From JBPRGG01 sp051418075 (GTDB lineage: Bacteria > Bacteroidota > Bacteroidia > Cytophagales > Cyclobacteriaceae), in NCBI GenBank assembly GCA_051418075.1, contig JBPRGG010000171.1, forward strand, positions 1 through 64,000: a stretch of 64,000 nt of DNA, written 5' to 3'. Under the pieces are notes generated by a model. It ran no database searches. It saw only the letters and a list, made by a program, of their open reading frames with translations, and was not told where the DNA came from. Made by a program: the position numbers and the translations under genes. Of this stretch, positions 26,972 through 38,300 are shown piece after piece. Each line of letters starts with the position of its first letter. The first letter of the stretch is position 1.

Positions 26972-29380
26972 TCATATCTCATTTTTACCGCTTTTCAATG
27001 GGATTTTGGTTTCATTCCAAATCAGATGCCCGGTTAATCCCTCAGGAAGTTCCACTGTTCCTGCAATTTTATCCGCTTTCTTTTTCAAATCAATGATAAC
27101 CTCCCCTTTAGGATGAGGAAACCTTCCTTTTAATCCAGGCAAGTTAGCAAATGCCGGTTTGATTTCTATCTGGCTGAATCCTGGTTGAGCTGATTCCAGA
27201 CCCATCAGAATATTCATGTAATCAAAACAGGGTGTCGCTCCCCAGGCATGACAATCAGACCGCTCATTGTTAGGCTGTCCTTTTTCCCCGCAGGTGGTAT
27301 AACCATAGTCCAGCATGGTGCGCCACACATCCAGATGTTCAATATAGTGATTGGCCAGCCCTGCTTTTTTCAATGCCCTGAAAAAATAAAAGTTGAAATA
27401 AATCGAAGTTGGAATCAGATTTTTATCATTGATCACTTTTTCCATAATAGCCTGATGACGATCCGGTGAAGCGGTATTGGTTAAAATAGCGAAAATATTG
27501 GTGTGTTGTGAAAAGGTATCTTTTTGTACTGTTTCAGCATATAACTGTTTTTGTGGCACATAAAAATGTGTAGCAACAGCCTCCTTAATGGCTTTTTCCC
27601 TGGTTTGCCATCGTTCAGCTTCATAGTTCCAACCATAGTATTCAAAAAGATCAATGGCTTTTTGCAGGGCATATACATACTGTAAGTTAAGCATGGCAGA
27701 CTGGCCGTCATTGGTTGCCGGAGGAGTCCCCCGGGGATAACTCCAATCGGTATATTGCCACCATTCCAGGCTGTTCAAAAGGTTTTGATGATCCAAAAAA
27801 GCTTCATAATATTCTAAAATACCTCTGATTGAAGGCAAATAGGAGCGAATAAAATCGTGATCTCCTCTGTACCAGTAAAGATCATGGAGCATAGCGATCA
27901 AAAATAAAGAATAGGTCGGGATCATGACCGGAATACGACTGGGATACCTCCCCTGAGTAATCCCAAGGGGAGTACGGGAGTAGTCAAACAAACGGATAGC
28001 ATCTTTCATTAACCTGTCATCACCAGAGGCAAAGAGAGAAATTAGAGCCTGTACCCGGGTATCTCCGGGATAATTCAGTTGTTCAAAATAAGGACAATCC
28101 ATATAGGTTTCAAAAGCACACAATCGCGACGTTCTCCAACTGATATCCCAGATCTTTTTTAATTCTGGATCATTTGTTTCAAATGCGGCTTTTTCCTGAA
28201 ACGGATAAGCTGTAAACACATTATAATAATCAGAAATCACCAGAGGATCCTCAGCTGTTTCAATATCCAGCTGGATATAACGAAACGTTTTTACCCATAA
28301 AGGTTTATATACCCGGTTCATGCCACCCTCAGGATAGTATTCATCGAAAATGCCCAATATTTTCTTTCCTTCAATTTCATTTCTATTCCCTTTGGTTTTA
28401 TCTGTATGATACAAAGATTCAGCATAGGTGATACGGATTTTGGCATTTTTTCCCTGGCTGAGATGAAGTTCCGGATAACCCATCGTCTCCACCTGATTGT
28501 CCAGCAAGATTGCCACCTGGCTGAAGGGAGGGATAATGGTTTCTTTTCCTTTATGAAATTGTGCTTTCAGATCAGATCCTTCTATTCTTCTCACCACCGG
28601 TATCCTTTGCACAGTTTTTTCCAATGGTGGAATAGTGCGGGGTACCAGATACCAATGGGAATTATTCATAGCTCCTCTTCCTTTTCCATCAGCTACTTTT
28701 ATGGGTGATTGCCAGGATGAATCATCATAACCTGTTTGTTTCCAGCCCCAGGGGTACTTGGCGGCTTCAATTTTATCTCCCGGTCCGGCTACATAATAGC
28801 CCCTGACCGGATGTTGCCAGGGTATTGGCTGATAGGCCATATTCTGGTTCACTTTCCACTGACCATCACCAGTGAAAACTGTAGTATTTTCGGCTGGGCC
28901 AAGCTGACATATGAATGCCGTTTGCCTGGTCATCTGAGCTGCCGGACTTTCTTTCCCCATATTAAAAACCATAGCAGCTATGGTATTTTGGCCAGGCCTT
29001 ACATAATCTTTAATATCCAGGGTTTCGTAGCGCCAATGCATCAGATCACCACGGGCCGGGCCCATACCTACATAATTACCATTCACATATACCCGATAGC
29101 GATTATCGGCGGATATAAATAATTGAAGCGGTTCGGTAACCTCCTTTAGGTTAAAGGTACGGCGAAAATGAAACACACCGTAATCATAGGGTGAGGTTTG
29201 GGGATGGGCTACCCAGGTTGCCTGCCAGTAATGTTTCTTTTGGTTGCCATAATTATGGGTTGTATTGAATTCCTGAGCCACCACAGATGCTGAATAGTTG
29301 AAAAAAACCAACAGGAGGATTAGCAAACTCATTTCAATGTTTAGGGACAAAATTGAAGGAAATTTACATTTCATCATCAT
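26972..29380 (-). CDS. alpha-L-rhamnosidase-like glycoside hydrolase (GH78-type)
   Basis: The product is 802 aa with a signal peptide (hydrophobic 15-35). N-terminal beta-sandwich domains ('ADNRYRVYVNGNYVGMGPARGD', residues about 90-112) precede an (alpha/alpha)6 barrel with 'YMDCPYFEQLNYPGDTRVQ', which corresponds to the GH78 catalytic-acid block, and a C-terminal beta domain. GH78 enzymes remove alpha-L-rhamnose. The catalytic block differs from the usual DCPxRxERxGWxGD, so a related six-hairpin family is possible. It is followed by a sulfatase, suggesting cooperation on sulfated rhamnose. Confidence in the superfamily is higher than in the exact GH family. Confidence 0.82.
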   Translation of the reverse strand: MMMKCKFPSILSLNIEMSLLILLLVFFNYSASVVAQEFNTTHNYGNQKKHYWQATWVAHPQTSPYDYGVFHFRRTFNLKEVTEPLQLFISADNRYRVYVNGNYVGMGPARGDLMHWRYETLDIKDYVRPGQNTIAAMVFNMGKESPAAQMTRQTAFICQLGPAENTTVFTGDGQWKVNQNMAYQPIPWQHPVRGYYVAGPGDKIEAAKYPWGWKQTGYDDSSWQSPIKVADGKGRGAMNNSHWYLVPRTIPPLEKTVQRIPVVRRIEGSDLKAQFHKGKETIIPPFSQVAILLDNQVETMGYPELHLSQGKNAKIRITYAESLYHTDKTKGNRNEIEGKKILGIFDEYYPEGGMNRVYKPLWVKTFRYIQLDIETAEDPLVISDYYNVFTAYPFQEKAAFETNDPELKKIWDISWRTSRLCAFETYMDCPYFEQLNYPGDTRVQALISLFASGDDRLMKDAIRLFDYSRTPLGITQGRYPSRIPVMIPTYSLFLIAMLHDLYWYRGDHDFIRSYLPSIRGILEYYEAFLDHQNLLNSLEWWQYTDWSYPRGTPPATNDGQSAMLNLQYVYALQKAIDLFEYYGWNYEAERWQTREKAIKEAVATHFYVPQKQLYAETVQKDTFSQHTNIFAILTNTASPDRHQAIMEKVINDKNLIPTSIYFNFYFFRALKKAGLANHYIEHLDVWRTMLDYGYTTCGEKGQPNNERSDCHAWGATPCFDYMNILMGLESAQPGFSQIEIKPAFANLPGLKGRFPHPKGEVIIDLKKKADKIAGTVELPEGLTGHLIWNETKIPLKSGKNEI

Positions 29381-29544
29381 AAAATTTTAGGTGATTCTAA
29401 TCTGATCATATCCTAACTAATATAATGAAAAAATGGCTTAGTTGTATTTGTTGCTCTGATTATGATTAGTTAAAAGTGTCTCTTTATAAACTTTGACACT
29501 ATAGATTGTAGATTATGATATGGCTCAAGGAGCATACAATCGTT

Positions 29545-29889
29545 TTATCTTTGCCAGGGCCATTTACCTGAAATTTCCACTTCCAGGGAGAAACTGAGAA
29601 AAGTTCTGATCAATACGACAATAGCCAGCACCCCCACACTGGAATAGCTTAAATCAACTGCTACCGTATGAATAATATCTGCTGCCACTAATAACTCAAG
29701 CCCCAGCAGGATTCCCCGGGCCAATTGATGCCGGTAATCTTTATATACTTTTTCACCATCCGTTTTCCTGAGTTTTCTGATTGCTGCCTGCAAGGTAGAA
29801 TATACAGCAAAAAATACGATAAGGCTAATTCCAAATATTTCTACTGCAGCCGCACAGATTTCAGCAAAATGTTGAACAGATTCAGTCAT
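29545..29889 (-). CDS. DUF1622 membrane protein
   Basis: The product is 114 aa from the ATG at 29889 (MTESVQHF); an in-frame ATG 33 bp upstream would add 11 residues with no family support. It has three hydrophobic segments and the DUF1622 signature 'HQLARGILLGLELLVAADIIHTV' followed by 'VGVLAIVVLIRTFLSFSLEVEI'. These are small inner-membrane proteins of unknown function. It sits inside the polysaccharide locus between the rhamnosidase and the FG-GAP gene, but may be unrelated to it. Confidence 0.85.
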   Translation of the reverse strand: MTESVQHFAEICAAAVEIFGISLIVFFAVYSTLQAAIRKLRKTDGEKVYKDYRHQLARGILLGLELLVAADIIHTVAVDLSYSSVGVLAIVVLIRTFLSFSLEVEISGKWPWQR

Positions 29890-30030
29890 ATTCATTAATT
29901 GGGTTCTACAAATCAACCCCATTGATAGAAAATGGTTAAAATGATATTCAAGAAATCATAAGGTATTATAATATTTATCATAATGGTTGTGATCCATTTA
30001 GCAGGGTTTTTTTTCCAATTCTTAATCTGG

Positions 30031-30196
30031 CTAGTGTGTTAATTATTAAATTGGTTTACTAAATTTTTGCTATTATTTTTTCTTTAGACAAGGCAAAATT
30101 TGAGAGCATAGCTGCGTTACGGTTGAAAATTTTAACGCAGTATAAAGGAAAAAGAAGGGTGAAAATAGTGAATTAATTTAGTAATTAACACACTAG
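30031..30196. mobile_element. MITE-like hairpin element with terminal inverted repeats
   Basis: The 166-bp element starts CTAGTGTGTTAATTA and ends with its exact reverse complement. With one mismatch the match continues to about 22 bp (TAAATT on the inner side). Inside, CTGCGTTA (about 30110-30117) pairs with TAACGCAG, and the flanks of that stem are also partly complementary, so nearly the whole element can fold into one long imperfect hairpin. There is no coding capacity. CTAG at both tips could be part of the repeat or a target duplication. It lies 40 bp downstream of the FG-GAP gene and could also end its transcript. Confidence 0.7.
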
Positions 30197-30235
30197 ATCA
30201 GCTGAAATTCTGATTTAATAGCTATAATACCATAG

Positions 30236-33200
30236 CTAATCATTCCTGTGACTGACCGGGGGCATCGAATAATTCAGGGGAGATACTTTCCTGGATTGGC
30301 CAGTATAATTGAATATTTTCACCTTTTCTGCCTGTGCTGACAGGCAAAGGTAGCGGGAAGATTGAGACCAATAACCACTGCCATAAAAGAACTCTCTTTT
30401 TTCACTTTGCCCATTACTATAGGTAATTTGGGCAAACCAGTCATCAGGCTTAAGATGAATAAGCTGATGAATTGGTGTGGTTGATCGGAAAACTTTCAAG
30501 GGACCATTGTTTTGACTGGCCAGGGTTATTTGCTCCCCATCAGCATAAATGAGCCGGGCTAAAGCTTTAGCATCCTGGCTGACCACAAACCCGGATTTAG
30601 CAGCCTTGACAGGTTTGAAATTAAAAGCTCCCTGATTTTCCAATACCAATCCATATGAGGCATCATACCAGCCTCGAATTGTTTCTTCGGCAAAACTATT
30701 ACCTGCCAATACTATGTCAGGAAGCCCATCCATGTTATGATCAGTGATTTGCAGGCCATACACTGCCGAAAACTGGGCCTGGATAGGTAATTGTATCAAT
30801 TCCATTCCTTTATCCCTGTTGTTTTTAAGAATGGCTGAACCCAGCATCTGGCAGGAAAAACGCTGGTGTCCTTCCAGCTCAGAAGTGGTAAAGGATTGTA
30901 TAAATGGGGTTTTGGAATAGGTATTGAACCGCTGAAACCTGCTTCTTAAAAAAGGCATCTGATCGGTCAATACCGCTAATGGATGAATGATAAACTCCTG
31001 ACCCTGATTGAAATAAGTCATAACCGGATCCAGAGATCCGTTTTTGTCAAAATCATTGGCGTATAATTGAACCGGTTGTTCAGTAGTAGGTTCAAAGAAA
31101 GTATTTAAACCTACATTACCCAATACGTAATCCGTATCACCATCCTGGTCCAGGTCTGCTCCGCTGATACTGTTCCACCAACCTGCTGTATTTTCAAATC
31201 CTAAAACGGATCCTGCCTGGGTAAACTTACTTCCATCATTTCGATAAACCATTACCGGCATCCATTCCCCCACCAGGATCAGGTCCAGCAAGCGATCATT
31301 ATTATAATCCGTCCATAAAGCAGCGGATACCATGCCGCTTTTTCCTAATGAAGCATTCAGTTGGTCAGTCACATCAGTAAATTTGCCCTTGTCATTATTC
31401 AGCAGGTAACTTTCCGGACTGAGTGGATAATTATCAGGTCTTATTTTACCTCCCACAAACAGGTCGAGGTCACCATCCTGGTCATAATCACCAGCTGTGA
31501 CTATAGATCCTGAGGCTTTCAGATCAGGTAAAGCCTGTTTATCTCTGGTAAAAACACCCTCGCCATCATTCAAATAAAGCCTGTCCTGGTATAGTTCAGA
31601 TTGTTCTGGGTACATACTTCCTCCTGAAACCAGGTAAAGATCAAGATCTGCATCGCCATCTGCATCAAAAAGCAGGGCTCCGGCATCTTCGTAAACAGCA
31701 TCCTGATCAAAAATTCTCTTTTCAAATTTGCCATTTTTTTGAATGAAAATGATGCCGGATTGATTTGCTTCAGCCCCTACAAAGAAATCATCCAGACCAT
31801 CCCCATTTATATCTCCTACGGCCAGTGCTGGTCCAGATTGGGAAAGCATATGTTGCAGTAAGGGTGTTTTCTTGAAATCAATGACCTTTTGTTCCCGGTG
31901 CACATAATTTATATTCAGCATATCAGCCACTTCCTCAAAGTCATAATTAGGTATGTTTCCTTTTATTTCTGATTCGGCCGGAAAATTACCATCCTGATAA
32001 TCTATAGTTATTATTTGATTGGTTTTGATCCTGTAGGAGGTATTTGTTTTTCCATCAGGCCAGTTTACCACCAGAGAATCTACCATTTGAATGGAACCCA
32101 GTCCAAAATGCAAATAGTTTTGATCTACGGTAGAACGATAGCCTCTGTAGGGATTGAAACGCAATTGCTGAGGGCCATTTTCGGTAAAAACATTTACTGT
32201 GGCATTTAATTTTTGGCTTAAATCAGGCGCTTGAAGATGAACCTGGAGATAGTTTGCGGCTGTATTTTGATTTTCCATTAAGGTATTTTTAAAAATAAAA
32301 GCCGGGTCATCAATATTATTCATTACCAGGTCCAGGTCACCATCCAGGTCCAGATCAGTATATACTGCGCCATTTGAATAAGAGGGTATATCAAGTCCCC
32401 AATCCTTGGTGAAATTGGCAAAAGTAAGATCCTTTTCGTTTCTAAAGGCATAATTGGAAAGCTTGATCTCGGGCAATTTTTCAATTTCCGTAAACACATT
32501 GGCTGACTGGGTTTGATCAGTACCGAATATCTGGGCACCCTGCAAACTGAAAACAATAAAATCCAGGTTAGTAATGTCTTTCCGGTATCCATTGGCTATG
32601 TACAGGTCTTTCCAACCATCATTATCCAGGTCAGCCAATAATGGAGCCCAACTCCAGTCAGTTTGAGCTACATCAGCCAGAAAGCCGACCTCACTGAATT
32701 TGTAAAAGCCGTCAGGAAATCTACCCTGATTTAACTGCAAATTGTTGCGGGGGAATTGGGCCTGATAACCAAGCTTTAACCCCATGTGAAACTTATCATA
32801 ATTCCGGTTAGGGATCATCATTTTCATTCTTTGATTAGTCTGGGGTAGCATATCCAGCACGATCAGGTCGTCCAGCATATCATTGTTGTAATCAGCCAGA
32901 TCCAGTCCCATGCTGCTGTGGGCCTGGTGCTTAAAATAGGATGAAATTTGGTTTTTGAAGGTGCCATCCCGCTGATTAATCCATAGTACATCATTGGTTA
33001 AAAAATCATTGGCCACATAGATATCCGGCCATTGGTCCTGGTTAAGGTCACAAATGGTTACACCTAAACCATATCCTTCGATACTGATACCGGCTGATTG
33101 GCTTACTTCTGTAAACAGGCCCTGATGATTTTGAAATAAATGATCGTTGGAGGGGGCTGAACCATCTTTACGTAACGGCCGAACTGCATTGCGGGCATCT

Positions 33201-33784
33201 TTTTCCAGGGCATTATTCATTACATAAAGGTCCAGGTCATTATCTTTATCATAATCCAGAAAAATGGCCATAGTACTGTAGGAAGTATCAGCCACACCCA
33301 TTTTGGCAGCTTTATTGGTAAAACGGGGTACGCCATTTTCCAATCCCTGGTTAATAAAAAAAATATTTTGCCTGGCTTCACCTGGCTCAAGACCAGCTAC
33401 TGAAATATAAATGTCAATCAAATTGTCCTGGTTAATGTCAACCAGACTGACTCCGGTGCACCATTGATCAGTGGTGACCCCGGCCTGTTCCGTCACGTCA
33501 GTAAATTTGAGATTGCCCTGATTCAGGTACAACCGGGAAGAAACCATATTTCCGGCAAAAAACAAATCTGGTAAACTATCCTGGTTAAAATCTGCTACCC
33601 CCACTCCTGCCCCATTATAAATGTATTCAAAATTAATGGCATTAAATCTCTGGTTGGTTTGAATGGTATTATTAAAAGTAATACCTGTTTGCTGAGGGGA
33701 TAACTTTACAAATAAAGTATCCCGGGACTTCTGGCAGGAACCTAAAACAATAATTAAAATGATGACTCCACAAATTTTCAGCAT
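30236..33784 (-). CDS. FG-GAP/VCBS repeat lipoprotein with ASPIC/UnbV domain
   Basis: The product is 1182 aa with a lipoprotein signal (cysteine 17 in VLGSC). Many FG-GAP/VCBS calcium-binding beta-propeller repeats (for example 'DFNQDSLPDLFFAGN', 'DYDKDNDLDLYVMNN', 'DLDLDGDLDLVMNN') fill about residues 50-500 and 650-1040. An ASPIC/UnbV-like domain is at about 530-610 ('VNWPDGKTNTSYRIKTNQ'), and a similar short block ends the protein. Such proteins accompany SusCD pairs and are thought to bind glycan or protein at the surface. It follows susD after a terminator, so part of its transcription may be read-through or independent. Confidence 0.9.
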   Translation of the reverse strand: MLKICGVIILIIVLGSCQKSRDTLFVKLSPQQTGITFNNTIQTNQRFNAINFEYIYNGAGVGVADFNQDSLPDLFFAGNMVSSRLYLNQGNLKFTDVTEQAGVTTDQWCTGVSLVDINQDNLIDIYISVAGLEPGEARQNIFFINQGLENGVPRFTNKAAKMGVADTSYSTMAIFLDYDKDNDLDLYVMNNALEKDARNAVRPLRKDGSAPSNDHLFQNHQGLFTEVSQSAGISIEGYGLGVTICDLNQDQWPDIYVANDFLTNDVLWINQRDGTFKNQISSYFKHQAHSSMGLDLADYNNDMLDDLIVLDMLPQTNQRMKMMIPNRNYDKFHMGLKLGYQAQFPRNNLQLNQGRFPDGFYKFSEVGFLADVAQTDWSWAPLLADLDNDGWKDLYIANGYRKDITNLDFIVFSLQGAQIFGTDQTQSANVFTEIEKLPEIKLSNYAFRNEKDLTFANFTKDWGLDIPSYSNGAVYTDLDLDGDLDLVMNNIDDPAFIFKNTLMENQNTAANYLQVHLQAPDLSQKLNATVNVFTENGPQQLRFNPYRGYRSTVDQNYLHFGLGSIQMVDSLVVNWPDGKTNTSYRIKTNQIITIDYQDGNFPAESEIKGNIPNYDFEEVADMLNINYVHREQKVIDFKKTPLLQHMLSQSGPALAVGDINGDGLDDFFVGAEANQSGIIFIQKNGKFEKRIFDQDAVYEDAGALLFDADGDADLDLYLVSGGSMYPEQSELYQDRLYLNDGEGVFTRDKQALPDLKASGSIVTAGDYDQDGDLDLFVGGKIRPDNYPLSPESYLLNNDKGKFTDVTDQLNASLGKSGMVSAALWTDYNNDRLLDLILVGEWMPVMVYRNDGSKFTQAGSVLGFENTAGWWNSISGADLDQDGDTDYVLGNVGLNTFFEPTTEQPVQLYANDFDKNGSLDPVMTYFNQGQEFIIHPLAVLTDQMPFLRSRFQRFNTYSKTPFIQSFTTSELEGHQRFSCQMLGSAILKNNRDKGMELIQLPIQAQFSAVYGLQITDHNMDGLPDIVLAGNSFAEETIRGWYDASYGLVLENQGAFNFKPVKAAKSGFVVSQDAKALARLIYADGEQITLASQNNGPLKVFRSTTPIHQLIHLKPDDWFAQITYSNGQSEKREFFYGSGYWSQSSRYLCLSAQAEKVKIFNYTGQSRKVSPLNYSMPPVSHRND

Positions 33785-33814
33785 ATATGTCCGCTTAAAA
33801 GGATCAAATAAAAA

Positions 33815-33851
33815 ACAAAAAAGTTAGCCCATTTAAATGAGCTAACCTTTT
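33815..33851 (-). terminator. terminator after susD
   Basis: Read on the minus strand, GTTAGCTCATTT pairs with AAATGGGCTAAC (one G-T pair) and is followed by a T run. It begins about 20 bp after the susD stop and separates susCD from the FG-GAP gene, so the downstream gene may be made at a lower level. Confidence 0.75.
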
Positions 33852-33869
33852 TCTAAATAAACAGAGAAA

Positions 33870-35354
33870 TTAGTACCCTTCATTTTGTTGCAGATTACTA
33901 TTTAATTCCAATTCGCCGGCTGGGAAAGGCAGGTTCAGGTTATATTCCTGAAAATCAAAATCCGTCCTGACCGAACCAAAGTCCCAATTGGTTAAATCTA
34001 TTTTTCCGCCCAGGTGCCAGCGTCTCAGGTCATACCATCGGTGGCCTTCTTCAAATGCCAGTTCACGGCGCCTTTCATCCATGATCCACTGAAAGATCAA
34101 ATCCGGATCTGTTTCATTCAGATCCAGATCTGCCGGAGTTTCAGATGGTGTTTCACCGGAATTTCTTGCCCTTTCTCTCACCTGATTGATCAATGCAATG
34201 GCATCACCGGGATTTCCCCCTGATTCAAGGATTGCCTCTGCCTTCATCAGCAAAACATCGGCATACCTCAATATTCTGGCATTATTATAATAGGTGTTGT
34301 TATCAAGCCCCGGTTCTATCACATATTTGGTTACCGCTGTGCCATCTTCTGAGAAAGTATGAACAATTCTGGGATCACCTGCTTCAAAGGTATTGACCAG
34401 ACCTTCAGTAGGCTGGAAAGGTTCATTACCAAACAAGGTCCAGTGTCCATCAAAAAAGCCCCAGTATCCGCCCAGATCTCCAATGGTCCAGAACCGGTCG
34501 GTATCCAGCCAGATGTTGTTGAATCCATTGGCCTTACCATGCTGAATTTCAAAAAGTGACTCATCATTATTTTCATTGGAGGCCAAAAAATTGTCACCAA
34601 AATTATCCATTAAACGGGCGTTCTGGATTTCATCAAAGGCAGCAATGGCACTGGAATGGTCACTGGCATCATTGTTTACAGTGCCCCGATATAAATATAC
34701 TTTACCCAACATTCCTCTGGCCCCATCAGCTGTTACTCTTCCTTTAAAAGAATCGGCCCAGTTCTCCGGTAACAAATCTTTGGCCTGTTCCAGGTCATTG
34801 ATTGCCTGATCCAACAACTCAGTTCCGGATGAATTCGGCACATAGGCATCGCTTATATTGGTTATCCGCTCAGTGACAACAGGTGCAGTGCCAAACAGGT
34901 TCCAAAGCATCAGATTCATATAACCCCGCAGAAAAAGGGCTTCTCCCAAATGATGATTTTTCATGGTATCATTTTCATAAACCTGGTCTCCGTTTTCCTG
35001 GATATGATTGATAAGGAAGTTGGCCCGGTTCAGTAATTGATAGGCAAAAGAGAAATAATTGGATACATCACCATTTCCTGCATTAATGCCTTCAAAGGTT
35101 TCAAAATCATAACCACCCAGAGAGGTAAGGTCATCACCAGGTAAAAGCCTTACGTCATGTAACCAACTGCCACCCCGGTAATTGTAGAAAAATACCAGTT
35201 TGGAGTATAATCCGATCATGCCAGTCTCCATCTGAGCCTCATCCTGAAAGTAATTGGCTTCAGTGGGTACTACAGGGTCAATATCCAGGTTATCTTCATC
35301 GCAACTCACAATGACAACCAGGGAAAGCAATATAATTAAACTTATTCTTTTCAT
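33870..35354 (-). CDS. SusD/RagB-family glycan-binding lipoprotein
   Basis: The product is 494 aa with a lipoprotein signal (cysteine 18 in VIVSC). It has typical SusD blocks: 'PTEANYFQDEAQMETGMIGLYSKL', 'NRANFLINHI', 'GEALFLRGYMNLMLWNLFG', 'RVTADGARGMLGKVYLYRG', 'RYADVLLMKAEAILE' and the C-terminal 'WIMDERRRELAFEEGHRWYDLRRW'. The protein sits on the outer membrane over the SusC channel and captures oligosaccharide. Its gene follows susC by 26 bp. Confidence 0.96.
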   Translation of the reverse strand: MKRISLIILLSLVVIVSCDEDNLDIDPVVPTEANYFQDEAQMETGMIGLYSKLVFFYNYRGGSWLHDVRLLPGDDLTSLGGYDFETFEGINAGNGDVSNYFSFAYQLLNRANFLINHIQENGDQVYENDTMKNHHLGEALFLRGYMNLMLWNLFGTAPVVTERITNISDAYVPNSSGTELLDQAINDLEQAKDLLPENWADSFKGRVTADGARGMLGKVYLYRGTVNNDASDHSSAIAAFDEIQNARLMDNFGDNFLASNENNDESLFEIQHGKANGFNNIWLDTDRFWTIGDLGGYWGFFDGHWTLFGNEPFQPTEGLVNTFEAGDPRIVHTFSEDGTAVTKYVIEPGLDNNTYYNNARILRYADVLLMKAEAILESGGNPGDAIALINQVRERARNSGETPSETPADLDLNETDPDLIFQWIMDERRRELAFEEGHRWYDLRRWHLGGKIDLTNWDFGSVRTDFDFQEYNLNLPFPAGELELNSNLQQNEGY

Positions 35355-35380
35355 AATTTCAGATTCAATTAAAAGGTTAA

Positions 35381-38300
35381 TTAAAAATTGATATTTGCTC
35401 CTAAAATGAAGGTTCTTGGAGGAGGTATAGCATCATTTTCCGGGTCAATCCCGGAATAAGGAGTGAGGGTAAATAAGTTTGAGCTGCTTAAATATATCCT
35501 CAGTTGGTTTAAACTACCCAAACGCTCTGTTAAAGCAGTTGGCAAATTATATCCCAGTTGCATATTTCTTAATCGCATAAATCCGGCATCTTCAATCCAT
35601 CGATCGGAAAAGCGATTATTACCGGACGGGTCATCAAAAACAGCCCGGGGCATAGTAGTGGATTTGTTATCCGGAGTCCAGCGGTTCAAAACGGTAACCC
35701 ATTGGTTGTTACCTCTGGAAGACATACTCTCACCTGCCTGTCTTCTGTTGTTATATCGCTGAATATCGCCCACTCCCTGAAAAAAGATGGATATGTCGAA
35801 ATTTTTATACTGAGCTCCTAAATTAACCCCATAAAAATAACCAGCTATCTGCTTACCTAAATAGGTTTTGTCATGGAAGTTTACCACATTGTCAGGTCCT
35901 TCGCTGCGAAATTCTCCTTCTTCCTGAGGAGGCCCATATATATCGGCAAATTGAATATCACCAGGAGCTTTTTGCGATACATTGCCCGGATCATCATTTT
36001 GATCCAGCCAGGCATCTACTTCTTCCTGGGTTTGAAAGATCTTGACCATCTGGTAGCCATTAAAGAAGTTCAATGGCTGGCCTACTTCGATACGGTTCTG
36101 ATCGCCACCAATGGGCTGGTTATCTTTTAGCTCAGTAACTTCATTTTTTACGGTGGTAATGTTTCCGGAAATATTGTAATTGAAATCACCAAGTTGGCCA
36201 TTATAACCCAGGGCCATTTCTAAACCTTCATTCTGTACCGCGGCAATGTTAAATACAGGGTCGGTGATCACACCTAAAGTACCCGGAACCCTTACAGTTT
36301 GCAGAATCCCGTCAGTTGTACGGTTATAGTATTCGAATGTTGCATTAAGTTTATTATTGAATAATAAGGCATCGAAACCGACATTGATGGTGGTGGAAGT
36401 TTCCCAGGAGAGATCAACAGTAGGAAAATCACCTAAAGCAGCGCCCCGGTAATTGATACCAGCCGAGGGGAAATCACCTGAACCAACTCCAAATGTGTAG
36501 GAAGGATTGCGGTTTACAGTAGACAAAAAGGCAAAAGGTCTGGTTTCCTGATTACCCAGTTGTCCCCATCCTCCACGTAGCTTGAAATCATTAATGAAGG
36601 TCAGGGTTTGCATAAAAGGTTCAGCACTGACCCGCCAGGCCAGGGAGAAAGAAGGGAAAGTTCCCCAGCGATATTCCGGGGCAAACCGGGAGGTTCCATC
36701 CCTTCGAACTGTTACATCTACATAGTATTTACTGGAAAAATTATAACTTAATCTGCCCAGATATCCTTGCAGGGCCCACCCCTCTCCAAATTCTTCTGAA
36801 GCAATCACTCCTTCGGCATTATTTACATTACGGAGAGATTCATCTTTGAAAACCAATTGATTCCCATTGGTCTGGGTACCTTCAAAATCAAATTGTTGAT
36901 CCATGGCATTGAAAAGCAGGTCAAAATGATGGTCACCTAAATCTTTCACATAATTCACCGCAAGTTCTTTGGTGAAGTTTCTGTTCCAGGTATGCCTGGT
37001 TCTTAACCGGTTTCCGTTTCGATTAACATTATATCCATTATCAAATACCCCTTGAAATTCATCATCCCAGAAAATACGTTTTTGATGCACGTAGTCAGCG
37101 CTGAATGTCCCTTTTATAGATAAACCGGGTAACGGGGTGACATCTACATAAGCTGAACCCAGGTTTCTGACCAGATCCCGGTCTTCAGTTTTAAGTAATA
37201 ATTCGTCAATGGCATAAAAATTATCATCTGTTTCAGGCCCATACAGGAAATCTCCGTTTTCATCGGTTATAATGGCATAGCCTCTGAATCCGTTGACATC
37301 TTCTATGGGCTGCCAGGGAGAAACAGTGGCCATTCCAGCCAGATCATTGCTGCGATGATCAAAAAACTGGGAATAACCCAACCGATAAGTTTCACCTACC
37401 CGGAGCCAGGGTGTCAACTGATGATCCGAGTTAATTCCCAGGGAATACCGGTTCATATCATTAAATTTCAATACGCTTTCGGTGTGGGCAAAACCTCCAC
37501 TGATAGAATAATTGGAAAAATCATTTCCACCAGAAACAGAAGCATTGTAATCTTCAGTGATGGCATTCTGATTCAATAGCCGATCCTGCCAATCATAGGT
37601 AGGGCTATCTCCCAGATAGTTAGGACTGGCCGGATCAAAAAATTCAGGCATGGTATTGTCGGCTATATTGTTGGCATAAGCTTCCTGGTATAAAGCCGTA
37701 AAATCCTGAGTATTTAAAACATCATAAGTATTGGGTACATTCTGAATACCCCGCTTCAGGTCTATTGAAATCTGGGGCTTTCCTTTTTTGCCCCGTTTGG
37801 TGGTAATCAGCACTACCCCGTTGGCTGCTCTCACTCCATAAATGGCAGCGGCAGAAGCATCTTTTAGTACCGAAATGGATTCGATGTCATTGGGGTTGAT
37901 AAGGTTAAAAATGTTTATCGGCCCCCGTAGGTTATTTCCGGCTCCCTGAGAAACGGAGTAGGTGGAACCTGCTCCAAATTCAGCTATGGGTACACCATCC
38001 ACAACATAAAGGGGTTCATTAAAACCTATGGTGCCTACTCCTCTGATCCTGACTTCTGGCCGGGCGGCCGGGTCACCACCAGGATTTGATACAAAAACTC
38101 CGGTCATTTTACCCTGCATGGCCATTTCCGGAGTCATGGAGTTGGTTTTCTTTATTTCCTCGGAGCTTATCTGAGAAATGGCACCAGTAACGTCTTTTTC
38201 CTGGCGGGAGCCGTATCCAATTACTACTAACTCATCCAGTTGCTGCACATCAGATTGCAGGGTCACGTCAATGGTGGAACGGTTGCCAATAGCTACCTCC

